Positions 43,132 through 51,809 of a DNA stretch of 64,000 bases are shown piece by piece; within the stretch, counting starts at the first letter, position 1; each line of letters opens with the position of its first letter. The position numbers were made by a program, and so were the translations under genes. Origin of the DNA: Virgibacillus_R byunsanensis (GTDB lineage Bacteria > Bacillota > Bacilli > Bacillales > Amphibacillaceae); contig NZ_JBHTKJ010000012.1 in the NCBI RefSeq assembly GCF_042675965.1, positions 186,001 to 250,000 on the forward strand, given 5' to 3'. Under the pieces are notes generated by a model. The model did not search any database. It saw only the letters and a program-made list of their open reading frames with translations, and was not told the DNA's origin.

Positions 43132-44799
43132 TTATTCCACTGAAAATATATATGAATATATTGGTTGGTTTCCGTGATGTACTTCAACTTCCACATCTTC
43201 ATATATATCCTCTAAATAATTAACCAATTCTTTGACTTCTTCATCACTAACATCTTCACCCTGAAGAATTGTTAAAATTTCATCATCTTCTGTGATCATT
43301 TCCTTTAACAATAGCTTAACAGCTTCTGTTTTATCTTGATGAGAAGTTATAATTTTCCCGTCAGCTATCCCCATGAAATGATCCTTTTCAATTGTAATTC
43401 CATCAATTTGTGTATCACGAACAGCATATGTGATTTGGCCTGATTTAACCTCTTCACTAGCACTTTCCATCGTTTCTTTGTTATCTTTTATCTCGGCATC
43501 AGGATGAAAAGCAAGCATCGCACTTATTCCTTGTGGGATTGATTTTGTAGGTACTACTTCCACATTTCCCTCAGCAAGGTCAGCTGCTTGTTCTGCTGCC
43601 ATGATAATATTTTTGTTATTAGGTAGAACAAGTACATTTTTAGCATTTGCTTGTGAAATAGCATTTGTGATGTCTTGTGTACTTGGGTTCATGGTTTGTC
43701 CACCTTCAATCACAACAGAAGCACCTAAGCTTTCCAGTAATGATTTTAAGCCTGTTCCCATCGCAACAGTTACAATCGCATAATTAGCTTTTTCCTTTGG
43801 TACAGCTTTTTTAGGTCGTTGTTCCCCAACGATCGACGTATGCTGTTCCCGCATATTTTCGATTTTTATATTAATTAAACTTCCATATTGCTGAGCTAAA
43901 GTCATAACTGTTCCAGGATATTCTGCATGTATATGTACCTTTACAATCTCATCATCGGATACCACCAATAATGAATCTCCATGCTCACTGAGTTCATCAC
44001 GGAATGCATCATTGCTAAATGGATTTTCATTTGTCTTTTCTTCTTCAAACTTAACCATGAACTCTGTACAATACCCAAACTCAATTTCAGATGTCTCCAT
44101 AAAATCTTGGGCTATTTTATGATGTTCAGCATTAACCATCTTATCCATTTCAACCGAATCTGCCACGCTTTCCGGAAGTTCTTCACCTTTTAACGATGCT
44201 AAAAACCCTTCATAAATGGTGACAAGACCTTGTCCACCTGAATCAACTACACCTACTTCTTTTAATACAGGCAGCAAATCAGGAGTACGTTCTAATGATG
44301 CTTTAGCTTCTTTCAATACTTTTTCCATTAAAGCGATTACATCTTTTTCTAATTTTGACTCTTTTATCGCTTGGTTTGCGGCATCTTTTGCAACTGTTAA
44401 AATGGTGCCTTCAACAGGTTTCATTACAGCTTTATAAGCAGTATTTACACCACTTTCGAAGGCATTTGCCAGATCTTTTGTAGAAACAGAATTTTTGTTT
44501 TGCATTCCTTTAGCAAAACCGCGAAATAGTTGGGATAAAATTACACCAGAGTTACCTCTTGCACCCATTAGTAACCCCTTCGAAAAAGCTTGGGCTACCT
44601 CTGAGATATTATTGCTATTAATACGTTTTACTTCATTTGCTCCAGAAGTCATAGATAAATTCATATTCGTGCCTGTATCTCCATCCGGAACCGGAAAAAC
44701 GTTTAAAGCATCTATGGTCTGGGCATTATTAGTTAAATGGTGTGCTCCAGCGAGTACCATTTGTGTAAATGCTACTCCGTCTAACTTTTGAACCGTCAC
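43132..44799 (-). CDS. fakA: FakA (YloV), fatty acid kinase catalytic subunit
   Basis: FakA phosphorylates exogenous fatty acids presented by FakB proteins. The 555-residue protein has an N-terminal DhaL-type kinase domain (NVFPVPDGDTGTNMNLSM with metal-binding Asp residues; MGARGNSGVILSQLFRG), a middle domain, and a C-terminal DegV-like region. Start is GTG at 44799 after GGAGGAGG. It follows yloU as in B. subtilis; in this window no fakB is present. Confidence 0.94.
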   Translation of the reverse strand: MTVQKLDGVAFTQMVLAGAHHLTNNAQTIDALNVFPVPDGDTGTNMNLSMTSGANEVKRINSNNISEVAQAFSKGLLMGARGNSGVILSQLFRGFAKGMQNKNSVSTKDLANAFESGVNTAYKAVMKPVEGTILTVAKDAANQAIKESKLEKDVIALMEKVLKEAKASLERTPDLLPVLKEVGVVDSGGQGLVTIYEGFLASLKGEELPESVADSVEMDKMVNAEHHKIAQDFMETSEIEFGYCTEFMVKFEEEKTNENPFSNDAFRDELSEHGDSLLVVSDDEIVKVHIHAEYPGTVMTLAQQYGSLINIKIENMREQHTSIVGEQRPKKAVPKEKANYAIVTVAMGTGLKSLLESLGASVVIEGGQTMNPSTQDITNAISQANAKNVLVLPNNKNIIMAAEQAADLAEGNVEVVPTKSIPQGISAMLAFHPDAEIKDNKETMESASEEVKSGQITYAVRDTQIDGITIEKDHFMGIADGKIITSHQDKTEAVKLLLKEMITEDDEILTILQGEDVSDEEVKELVNYLEDIYEDVEVEVHHGNQPIYSYIFSVE

Positions 44800-44833
44800 A
44801 TTACTTCCTCCTCCACAACTAGTAGAAAAATAT

Positions 44834-44864
44834 GGCTAATCGCTAACAACATAAAGCGATAGCC
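44834..44864 (-). terminator. Terminator-like hairpin between yloU and fakA
   Basis: GGCTATCGCT/AGCGATTAGCC with one bulge, followed on the minus strand by ATATTTTTC. Confidence 0.4.
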
Positions 44865-44885
44865 AACATCTTTCCTATGATTCAT

Positions 44886-44912
44886 ACGTTTAAATAATTA
44901 TTTTAAACGTAC
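44886..44912. other. Perfect palindromic hairpin after yloU
   Basis: A 10-bp stem TACGTTTAAA/TTTAAACGTA with a 7-base loop, 15 bases past the yloU stop. It has no T-tract, so it may stabilise the transcript end or be a protein site. Confidence 0.4.
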
Positions 44913-44926
44913 AAATTAGCAAAGGT

Positions 44927-45289
44927 TTATTCCTTTGCTACACGAACTCCTTGAATATAAATGTTTACTGAGTCAATTGATAAACCTAATGACTTATTTA
45001 AGGTGTATTTTACTTGAGATTGTACATTGTGTGCCACTTCAGATATCTTCGTACCATAACTAACAATGATATACATATCTATATGAAGATGATTTTCTTC
45101 CTGTCTGACAACTACACCTTTTGAGAAATTTTCTTTTCTAAGGATTTCTGCAATCCCGTCCCTGATCTGGCTTTTTGATGCCATACCAACAATACCGTAG
45201 CACTCGACTGCTGCGCCACCAGCAATTGTAGAAATAACTTCATTTGTAATCGTTACGTGACCATCATTTGTATTAAGTTCAATGGACAT
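44927..45289 (-). CDS. yloU: YloU, Asp23-family envelope stress protein
   Basis: A 120-residue Asp23/alkaline-shock family protein (B. subtilis YloU has the same length). Typical blocks are GHVTITNEVISTIAGGAAVEC, GIVGMASKS and IDMYIIVSYGTKISEVA. Members associate with the membrane in related species; the precise role is uncertain. It precedes fakA by about 130 bases. Confidence 0.93.
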   Translation of the reverse strand: MSIELNTNDGHVTITNEVISTIAGGAAVECYGIVGMASKSQIRDGIAEILRKENFSKGVVVRQEENHLHIDMYIIVSYGTKISEVAHNVQSQVKYTLNKSLGLSIDSVNIYIQGVRVAKE

Positions 45290-45539
45290 AATTATCCTCC
45301 TCTAATACCCACTCGTTATAAGGATATTTTACTACAAGCAATTCAATATTAAAAGTATCATTATTCCATACTAATTTTATTTCTTATAAAGAATGGATGA
45401 ATTCCGTTGATCTGTCAAGTGTTCTTTCTTTATAGTTTAGAAAACTTGGCTAATCGTCATGTTAATTGCACTTATGTAGATAAAAAAGTTTTATACCTTA
45501 TTATTTACTAAAAAATACGCCAATAATTACAAGGAATAA

Positions 45540-45568
45540 TTGCATTATATCGGCACCTGTGATAAATT
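45540..45568 (+). promoter_or_regulatory. Possible promoter for rpmB
   Basis: TTGCAT (45540-45545), 17-base spacer and TAAATT (45563-45568), with TGTGA before the -10. The -10 match is moderate. The rest of 45290-45600 shows no gene. Confidence 0.4.
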
Positions 45569-45612
45569 ATATAAGTACTAAATGACACTTGTATAGAGTA
45601 GGAGGGATTACC

Positions 45613-45801
45613 ATGGCTAGAAAATGTGTTGTAACTGGACGTAAAACTCGCAGTGGAAACCAACGTTCTCACGCTATGAATTCCAACAAGCGTAATTGGA
45701 AGGCTAATGTGCAAAAAGTTCGTATTATGGTAGATGGAAAACCTAAAAAAGTTTATGTTTCTGCTCGCGCCCTTAAATCAGGTAAAGTAGAGCGCGTATA
45801 A
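45613..45801 (+). CDS. rpmB: Ribosomal protein L28
   Basis: L28 is a 50S protein near the E site. The 62-residue product begins MARKCVVTGRKTRSGNQRSHAMN and ends SARALKSGKVERV. The CxxC-less form (single Cys at residue 5) suggests the zinc-free C- paralogue type. ATG 45613 follows AGGAGGGATTACC. It is on the opposite strand to its neighbours, as in B. subtilis, with its own terminator. Confidence 0.99.
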   Translation: MARKCVVTGRKTRSGNQRSHAMNSNKRNWKANVQKVRIMVDGKPKKVYVSARALKSGKVERV

Positions 45802-45833
45802 TATACCTGATGACTTAACATTAGTTAGTGGCT

Positions 45834-45865
45834 AAAGAGCACCCAATCATATTGGGTGCTCTTTT
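45834..45865 (+). terminator. Terminator after rpmB
   Basis: AAAGAGCACCCAAT/ATTGGGTGCTCTTT with a 3-base apical loop and a T-tract. Confidence 0.92.
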
Positions 45866-45873
45866 ATGTTTAG

Positions 45874-46529
45874 TCTGTTTTCGTAAAGTTTGTTGCTTTT
45901 TAGAGAATAGATATAAACTGCGACATAACTTGATGTGACGGTTAACCTACCGCTACGGAAATACACTTCGCTTTCACCCATCCGGGTACAAGTGCGACAT
46001 CTGCTTCGTTTCACTGCGCAGTGTCTTCTACCCGTGGGCGGCTGATGAGCCTCCTCGAGCTAACGCTCTCTGGGGTCTCAGGCTAGGCCTCTGCTCCCAC
46101 AGGATAAGGAAAGCTACATAGCTAGACATCGCACGCAGAAAATCGGTTTGTATTTTCAAGGAGTCTACGTGTATTTCCTCCGCTGTTATTTCTGTTACTG
46201 TCGTGGGACTGTATTAGTATTAATAGAACCCCTTACCAGTCAGGGTGAGCGGAGGGCGGTGACTCCTGCTGGAACAGCACGTGTCTGAAGACACCGCTCA
46301 GATGCGCCTGCGTCTTCTAGTAACGCTTCGAAGTATGCTTCCTCAGCGCAAGGGAACGAAGAAGATGATTCAAGTAGTACCCTGGCTGAAGCCGTGCCCG
46401 CGGAAAGCATCCGCCCGTAGCGATCCCAGACGGTGGCAATAGCACGCGTTCTTAGAAATAAGCCTAAAGTTACGTCGCAGTTTATATCAACTATGAAGTT
46501 GAAAAAGCAACATGCGTGCGAAAACAGCC
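45874..46529 (+). repeat. Type-1 long repeat, copy E (656 bp, longest)
   Basis: A complete copy starting CTGTTTTCGTAAAGTTTGTTGC and ending GCAACATGCG ... GAAAACAGCC. It carries the left-arm module ACCCATCCGGGTACAAG ... (about 45976-46031), the GGA-flanked module (about 46103-46160), and a unique right-arm insertion (about 46291-46378, TCAGATGCGCCTGCG ... GATTCAAGTAGTACC) where other copies have a short hairpin. It fills the rpmB-spoVM gap. Confidence 0.9.
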
Positions 46530-46555
46530 AATGTTTATGATTAACTTGTACAAAT

Positions 46556-46593
46556 AAAAAAATGAGCTTCTGTCAAGAATATTGACAAAAGCT
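46556..46593 (-). terminator. Terminator after spoVM
   Basis: A 12-position stem AGCTTcTGTCAA/TTGACAaAAGCT with one mismatch and a 5-base loop, followed on the minus strand by CATTTTTTT. Confidence 0.85.
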
Positions 46594-46601
46594 AGCTTAC
46601 A

Positions 46602-46685
46602 TTACTTATCTTTTTTAAACATTCCAATAACCACTCGAACAAATCCACCTAAAAACCTTGGGAGCTTAATAGTATAAAATTTCAT
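46602..46685 (-). CDS. spoVM: SpoVM, spore coat anchoring peptide
   Basis: SpoVM is an amphipathic peptide that recognises the convex forespore membrane and recruits SpoIVA. The 27-residue peptide starts MKFYTIKLPRFLGGFVR, keeping Pro9, and ends VVIGMFKKDK. The B. subtilis form is 26 residues (MKFYTIKLPKFLGG ...), so this one has an extra C-terminal Lys. GGAGGAGGGCG precedes the ATG, and a terminator follows. Its presence supports a spore-forming host. Confidence 0.96.
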   Translation of the reverse strand: MKFYTIKLPRFLGGFVRVVIGMFKKDK

Positions 46686-46716
46686 GAGTTCGCCCTCCTC
46701 CATTTACCAACACAGG

Positions 46717-47391
46717 TCACTTTGGAATCGCATCAGAAATAGCATCACGACTCTTTACTAGTAATAGTATGCCTTCTTGATACGAAAAAGTACCATTATT
46801 TGAAAGAAGCTTGTTTGATATACAGAGAGTTGAACCCCACGAAACAGTTTCATGTTCTAATGGATAATAAAATCCTTCTAACGTTAACCCATAAACATCA
46901 GGAGTATAAGCAATAAATGAAATATTGGGATATTCTTCACTCCGTACAACTGTATGAGTACCCGGGAGTGTTAACGTTAGTTGATTATATTTATCGACAA
47001 TAGTCCCTTGAATGTTATTTTTTATAATAGCATAAAGAAGTTGGATGTTGATCAAGGAATGATCTAATCTCCCACCAGTCACACCAAACAAATAAATAGA
47101 TACAGGATTTAATTCATACGCCTTAAATATGGCAATCTCTAAATCTGTATGATCTTTTTCAATGGGAAATTCCTCAAAAAAATGTGCTTGTTGTTGAATA
47201 AGTGATTTTTCTTCATTTGAAATAGAATCAAAATCTCCTAGTGCATAGTTAAGAGGTAGATCATTATCTATGATTGTAATGGCACCGCGATCTGCACCAA
47301 TCCAAATATCCATTTTGTCTTTATAATTATCTAGGTCTGGGATAAGTTCTGTTGGACCATTCCCAATTATACCCACGTTTTGCATATTCAT
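46717..47391 (-). CDS. thiN: Thiamine pyrophosphokinase
   Basis: ThiN (YloS) transfers pyrophosphate from ATP to thiamine. The 224-residue protein has IGADRGAITIIDNDLPLNYALGDFDS, EKDHTDLEIAIFKA and GVTGGRLDHSL, the family's substrate and metal motifs. It overlaps the rpe stop region by one base at 47391. Confidence 0.95.
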   Translation of the reverse strand: MNMQNVGIIGNGPTELIPDLDNYKDKMDIWIGADRGAITIIDNDLPLNYALGDFDSISNEEKSLIQQQAHFFEEFPIEKDHTDLEIAIFKAYELNPVSIYLFGVTGGRLDHSLINIQLLYAIIKNNIQGTIVDKYNQLTLTLPGTHTVVRSEEYPNISFIAYTPDVYGLTLEGFYYPLEHETVSWGSTLCISNKLLSNNGTFSYQEGILLLVKSRDAISDAIPK

Positions 47392-48053
47392 TACTCCACA
47401 GTGTTTGTTGCGTCTTTGATTTCTCTTATAGCCTGATTTCTGTTTGATCTATTAAATACAGCACTTCCAGCTACTAAAACATCTACACCAGCATCTGTGC
47501 AAATTTTCGCTGTATCAACATTAACCCCACCGTCGACTTCTATTTCAAATGATAAGTTAAGCTCTTTTCTCCAAGCTGCAATCTGTTTCATTTTGTTTAC
47601 AGTCCCTTCGATAAATGACTGTCCGCCAAAGCCAGGATTAACCGTCATGACCAGCACAAGATCAACATCTGGTAATATTTCTTTAATTGCCTCTGCTGGT
47701 GTTGCTGGATTAATTACTACACCAGCCTTTGTTCCAGTGCTTTTAATTAATTGAATAGTCCTATGTAAATGAGGACATGTCTCTTGGTGTACAGAAATAA
47801 TGGATGCACCGGCTTCACTGAACATTGGTATATACCTATCCGGATTTTCAATCATTAGGTGAACGTCTAACGGTAGATCTGTAACAGGTTTAATTGCCTC
47901 AACTATTAGTGGGCCAATTGTAATATTAGGTACGAAATGACCATCCATTACATCCACATGTATATAGTCGGCTCCTCCCTTATCCACCTCCATAATTTCT
48001 TCGGCAAGCTTCGAAAAATCTGCTGATAATATCGATGGTGCAATTTTTACCAT
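47391..48053 (-). CDS. rpe: Ribulose-phosphate 3-epimerase
   Basis: Rpe interconverts ribulose-5-phosphate and xylulose-5-phosphate in the pentose phosphate pathway. The 220-residue TIM barrel has APSILSADFSKL, DYIHVDVMDGHFVPN (metal-binding His and Asp), NPGFGGQSFI and EVDGGVN. I use ATG 48053, eight bases after GAGG; the TTG at 48059 is too close. It follows rsgA after two bases. Confidence 0.97.
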   Translation of the reverse strand: MVKIAPSILSADFSKLAEEIMEVDKGGADYIHVDVMDGHFVPNITIGPLIVEAIKPVTDLPLDVHLMIENPDRYIPMFSEAGASIISVHQETCPHLHRTIQLIKSTGTKAGVVINPATPAEAIKEILPDVDLVLVMTVNPGFGGQSFIEGTVNKMKQIAAWRKELNLSFEIEVDGGVNVDTAKICTDAGVDVLVAGSAVFNRSNRNQAIREIKDATNTVE

Positions 48054-48055
48054 TT

Positions 48056-48931
48056 TCAATACCTCGGCTTTCTTGTTTGAATTTCAGTATAAAAACTTAA
48101 ATAATGTTCGTATCGATAGGATGCTATTTCTCCCTCTTCCACAGCTTGTTTTACTGCACATTTTGGTTCTTTATTATGCATACATCCTCTGAATTTACAA
48201 TTTTCCTTCCGTTCTCTCATCTCTGGAAAACAATCTGCTAATTCTTCAAGTTCTATTTCATTAAAGTCGAGTGAACTGAAACCGGGAGTATCAGCAACTA
48301 GACCATTACTCACCTCTATCAGTTCTACATGCCGTGTTGTATGCTTCCCTCTTCCAAGACTTTTAGAAATATCGTCTGTCTTTAAAAGCAGGGAAGGCTT
48401 TAGTGCGTTTAGCAACGACGACTTTCCTACACCAGATTGACCTGCAATAACCGATACATGATCTGAAAAATAAGAATCTAAATGATTTAATTCTTTTTTT
48501 GTTGAAATTAATTCAACTTGATAACCAATAGCTTTATAATCTTGTTGATATTTTTCTATATTCTTGTTTAAATCCTCTGAGATGACATCCATTTTTGAGA
48601 TAAAGATAATCGGCTCAATATCTTTAGACTCGATAAGGACTAGAAATCGATCGAGCAACAAAGGACTAAAATCAGGCATTGTAGCAGAACTTAGAATAAC
48701 TGCTTGGTCAATATTAGCTATAGGTGGTCGTATTAGTTCGTTTTTTCTAGTTTCAATAGTTGAAATATATCCCTCACCAGGGTTGCTTATATCAAATGTA
48801 ACGAAATCTCCAACGAGGGGGTTGATTTTCTTTTTACGAAAAACGCCTCTACCTCTACACTGATATATGTCTACACCTGATTTTACATAATAAAATCCAC
48901 TTAATGCTTTGATGATTCTGCCCTTTGTCAT
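48056..48931 (-). CDS. rsgA: RsgA (CpgA/YloQ), 30S maturation GTPase
   Basis: RsgA is a circularly permuted GTPase in late small-subunit assembly. The 291-residue protein has an N-terminal OB fold, G4 FISKMDVI, G1 GQSGVGKSSLLN, G3 DTPGFSS, and a C-terminal zinc knuckle (CFPEMRERKENCKFRGCMHNKEPKC) of Cys and His. It abuts prkC with no gap. Confidence 0.98.
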   Translation of the reverse strand: MTKGRIIKALSGFYYVKSGVDIYQCRGRGVFRKKKINPLVGDFVTFDISNPGEGYISTIETRKNELIRPPIANIDQAVILSSATMPDFSPLLLDRFLVLIESKDIEPIIFISKMDVISEDLNKNIEKYQQDYKAIGYQVELISTKKELNHLDSYFSDHVSVIAGQSGVGKSSLLNALKPSLLLKTDDISKSLGRGKHTTRHVELIEVSNGLVADTPGFSSLDFNEIELEELADCFPEMRERKENCKFRGCMHNKEPKCAVKQAVEEGEIASYRYEHYLSFYTEIQTRKPRY

Positions 48932-50929
48932 TTATTCACCTTCTTCATAGGAAACTGTTTTATTGATTACTATATCATCATCTCTCATTACTTTATATTC
49001 TGCACTTTCACCATGTGGAATAGTTAGCGTAATACTAAATGGTGTATCTTCTGTAATTGTTTCTTCATCATATACATTTTCAATATCATTTTCCATATCT
49101 CCTATATATATTCTCACCGTCTGTTCTACTGGCTGATCCTGATTTTCATCAGATTCCTCAGGATTATAATCTATAGTAAAGCTTTCCTCGTGAGATACAG
49201 GAGGTTTTTCTTCAGGACCCATCGAAATATATACCTCCACCGTGTCCCCTTCTTCTAATTCCGTATTTGGTGCAGGATCCTGGCGAATTACTTCCCCTTC
49301 AGGAGCATCCTCTGAATGTTCTCTTATAGGATCCATAACGAGGTTTTGGCCTTCTAGGGAATCTCTTGCCTCTTGTTCACTCATTCCTCTTAAATTGTTT
49401 AAACTGATCGGTTCAGGACCAGAACTCACTTCAAATATAACACGCGTTTCACTTGGAACTACTTCTGTACCTGGTTCCGGTTGTATTTGTTTGACAATTT
49501 CTCCTTCTGGCTTATCAGAAGATACCTCCCAAGAGATTATTTCTGAATAACCTAGTTCATCGAGTAATCGCTGCTCTTGGCGGAAGTCTTTACCAACATA
49601 ATCGGCAAATTCTACTTTCTCTTTTCCTTGACTCACGTATAAAGTAATAGAATCTTCTTCTTTAACTGTTCTTCCCGCTCTTGGGTCTGTTTTAACTACA
49701 AACCCTTCCTCAATATCCTCTGAGTACATGTATTCACGATCTGCCTGTAAATTACTCTTTTCGAGTTCATCTACAGCCTCTTCATACTCAAGCTCTACCA
49801 CATCAGGAACTTCTACATCCTTTGGCTTAAGCAAGCTTGGAATAATAAATAAAGCTGCAACACTGGTTGCAAGGAGGATAAATACTATTATCGAAATAAT
49901 TAACCATTTTTTCTTTCGCTTTTTCTTCTTCTTAGGAGGTTGCTCGTCCAACGCTTCCTCAGCAAATTTTTTCGTATTACCATTTGTAGCGTGTACAATT
50001 GTATTTTGATTAGCATAATCCTGCATCTGATTATCTGTAATTATCGGAATTGCTTTTGTTTCCTCCCCTGCTTCAACAGGAGGAGTAAATTTTTCTTCGT
50101 TTATTTTACTAGGATCTAATGCAGTTACTAACCCTTCTTCCATATCATATACGGTATCATAGCGATGAAACGGATCTTTTGATGTTGCCTTTAATACGAT
50201 ATTTTCAACGCTTTGGGGCACATCCTGATTAAACCTTCTGACAGATGGTGTGTCACTTTGTAAATGTTTTAATGCAATAGACACAGGAGATTGTCCTGAA
50301 AAAGGTAAACGACGAGTTAAAAGTTCAAAAAGTACGATTCCAAGTGAATAAATATCGGATTTTTTTGTAGCCATTCCACCTCGGGCTTGTTCCGGTGAAA
50401 GGTAATGTACAGATCCTAAAATAGAATTGGTTTGAGTTAAGGACGTTGCACTAAGCGCAACAGCAATCCCAAAGTCAGTTACTTTTACTTGTCCATATGT
50501 ATCAATTAAAATATTTTGCGGTTTAATGTCACGGTGTACAATATCATTTGCATGTGCATGAGCAATGGCTGCTGTTACTTGTTTCATAATATCTAATGCT
50601 TCTTGGACATCGATAGGCCCATAGCGTTGTATGTATTCTTTCAAAGTCATTCCATCCACATATTCCATTACCATATATAAGAACTGGTCTTCATCTCCAA
50701 CATCGTATATGTTTACAATATTAGGATGCGAAAGGCTTGTTGCGGACTGTGCTTCACGGTCAAAACGCGCAATAAACTCTTCATCATTGGCATATTCAAG
50801 ACGAAGTACTTTTATAGCAACGTCACGATCTAAAATGGTATCCTTCGCCAAGTAAACATTAGCCATTCCGCCGCCGCCAATTGTTTCAATTATTTTATAA
50901 CGATCATTCAATAGATGACCTTTTAACAC
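48932..50929 (-). CDS. prkC: PrkC, PASTA-domain Ser/Thr kinase
   Basis: PrkC senses peptidoglycan fragments and phosphorylates cell-wall and germination targets. The 665-residue protein has an N-terminal kinase (glycine loop GGGGMANVY at 18-26, catalytic Lys40, VHRDIKPQNIL, TDFGIA), a basic juxtamembrane stretch, one membrane helix (WLIISIIVFILLATSVAALF), three PASTA repeats outside the cell and a C-terminal beta domain. It overlaps prpC by seven bases. The paired phosphatase supports reversible signalling. Confidence 0.98.
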   Translation of the reverse strand: MLKGHLLNDRYKIIETIGGGGMANVYLAKDTILDRDVAIKVLRLEYANDEEFIARFDREAQSATSLSHPNIVNIYDVGDEDQFLYMVMEYVDGMTLKEYIQRYGPIDVQEALDIMKQVTAAIAHAHANDIVHRDIKPQNILIDTYGQVKVTDFGIAVALSATSLTQTNSILGSVHYLSPEQARGGMATKKSDIYSLGIVLFELLTRRLPFSGQSPVSIALKHLQSDTPSVRRFNQDVPQSVENIVLKATSKDPFHRYDTVYDMEEGLVTALDPSKINEEKFTPPVEAGEETKAIPIITDNQMQDYANQNTIVHATNGNTKKFAEEALDEQPPKKKKKRKKKWLIISIIVFILLATSVAALFIIPSLLKPKDVEVPDVVELEYEEAVDELEKSNLQADREYMYSEDIEEGFVVKTDPRAGRTVKEEDSITLYVSQGKEKVEFADYVGKDFRQEQRLLDELGYSEIISWEVSSDKPEGEIVKQIQPEPGTEVVPSETRVIFEVSSGPEPISLNNLRGMSEQEARDSLEGQNLVMDPIREHSEDAPEGEVIRQDPAPNTELEEGDTVEVYISMGPEEKPPVSHEESFTIDYNPEESDENQDQPVEQTVRIYIGDMENDIENVYDEETITEDTPFSITLTIPHGESAEYKVMRDDDIVINKTVSYEEGE

Positions 50930-51684
50930 AGATTTTCACCTTCTTTCGCAGGAGAATCATGACTTATTATTGCGAGAGAGATATTATCCTCCCCACCCCG
51001 CTCATTTGCTAAATTTATAAATTGTTGCATTGTTTCCTCTAAACCACTGTCTGACACTATCAATTCAGCTAATTCTTCATCCGTAACCTTATTAGTTAAT
51101 CCATCCGAACAAAGCAAGAGTCTATCACCTTGTTCCCAACCGATAGATTGGATTTCTGCGGTAATTTGTTCTTCAGTCCCTAATGCTCGTAACAGAACGT
51201 TCTTCCTTGGATGCTGCTCTGCATCATCCTTAGATATTTGTCCTGAACGAACAAGCTCATTTACAAGTGAATGGTCGTCTGTGATTTGGGTGAAATTATT
51301 TTCATTCAACAAATAGCACCTACTGTCCCCAATATGGGCTATTGTGACAAACTCATCGGTGCAAACAGTAACCACAATAGTTGTTCCCATTCCTTGACAA
51401 GCTTCATTATTATTTGCCTCATGATAAATAGACTTGTTCATTGTTATAACGGCATTCCAAAGCCATTCTTCTATTTCTTCTGGAGATGCTTTGGAATCGG
51501 TCTCCTCCCATTTTTCTTGAATGATCGAAGTTGCCATTTTACTAGCTATATCTCCAGCCTGATGACCACCCATTCCATCAGCAACTATTGCTAATAATTG
51601 TTGGGACCGATTATAAAAGACACCACCTGAGTCTTCATTATGGTTTCTTACTTTACCCTGGTCAGTTGTAAATTTCCCTTTCAT
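50923..51684 (-). CDS. prpC: PrpC, PP2C-type phosphatase
   Basis: PrpC dephosphorylates PrkC and its targets. The 253-residue PP2C enzyme has the metal-binding Asp in NEDSGG, DGMGGH (36-41), TIAHIGDSRCYL, LLCSDGLTNKV and GGEDNISLAII. Start ATG 51684 follows AAGGGGTGATAGG. The 125 bases to rsmB show no gene. Confidence 0.98.
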   Translation of the reverse strand: MKGKFTTDQGKVRNHNEDSGGVFYNRSQQLLAIVADGMGGHQAGDIASKMATSIIQEKWEETDSKASPEEIEEWLWNAVITMNKSIYHEANNNEACQGMGTTIVVTVCTDEFVTIAHIGDSRCYLLNENNFTQITDDHSLVNELVRSGQISKDDAEQHPRKNVLLRALGTEEQITAEIQSIGWEQGDRLLLCSDGLTNKVTDEELAELIVSDSGLEETMQQFINLANERGGEDNISLAIISHDSPAKEGENLC

Positions 51685-51809
51685 CCTATCACCCCTTTTT
51701 CCTACACTATACACAGTAAGATTTACGTCCTGCCTATAGTATCGTAAAGCAGCATGAACAATACTATAAGTATTACATAATTTTACTAAAAACTACAATA
51801 GTATTCCAT

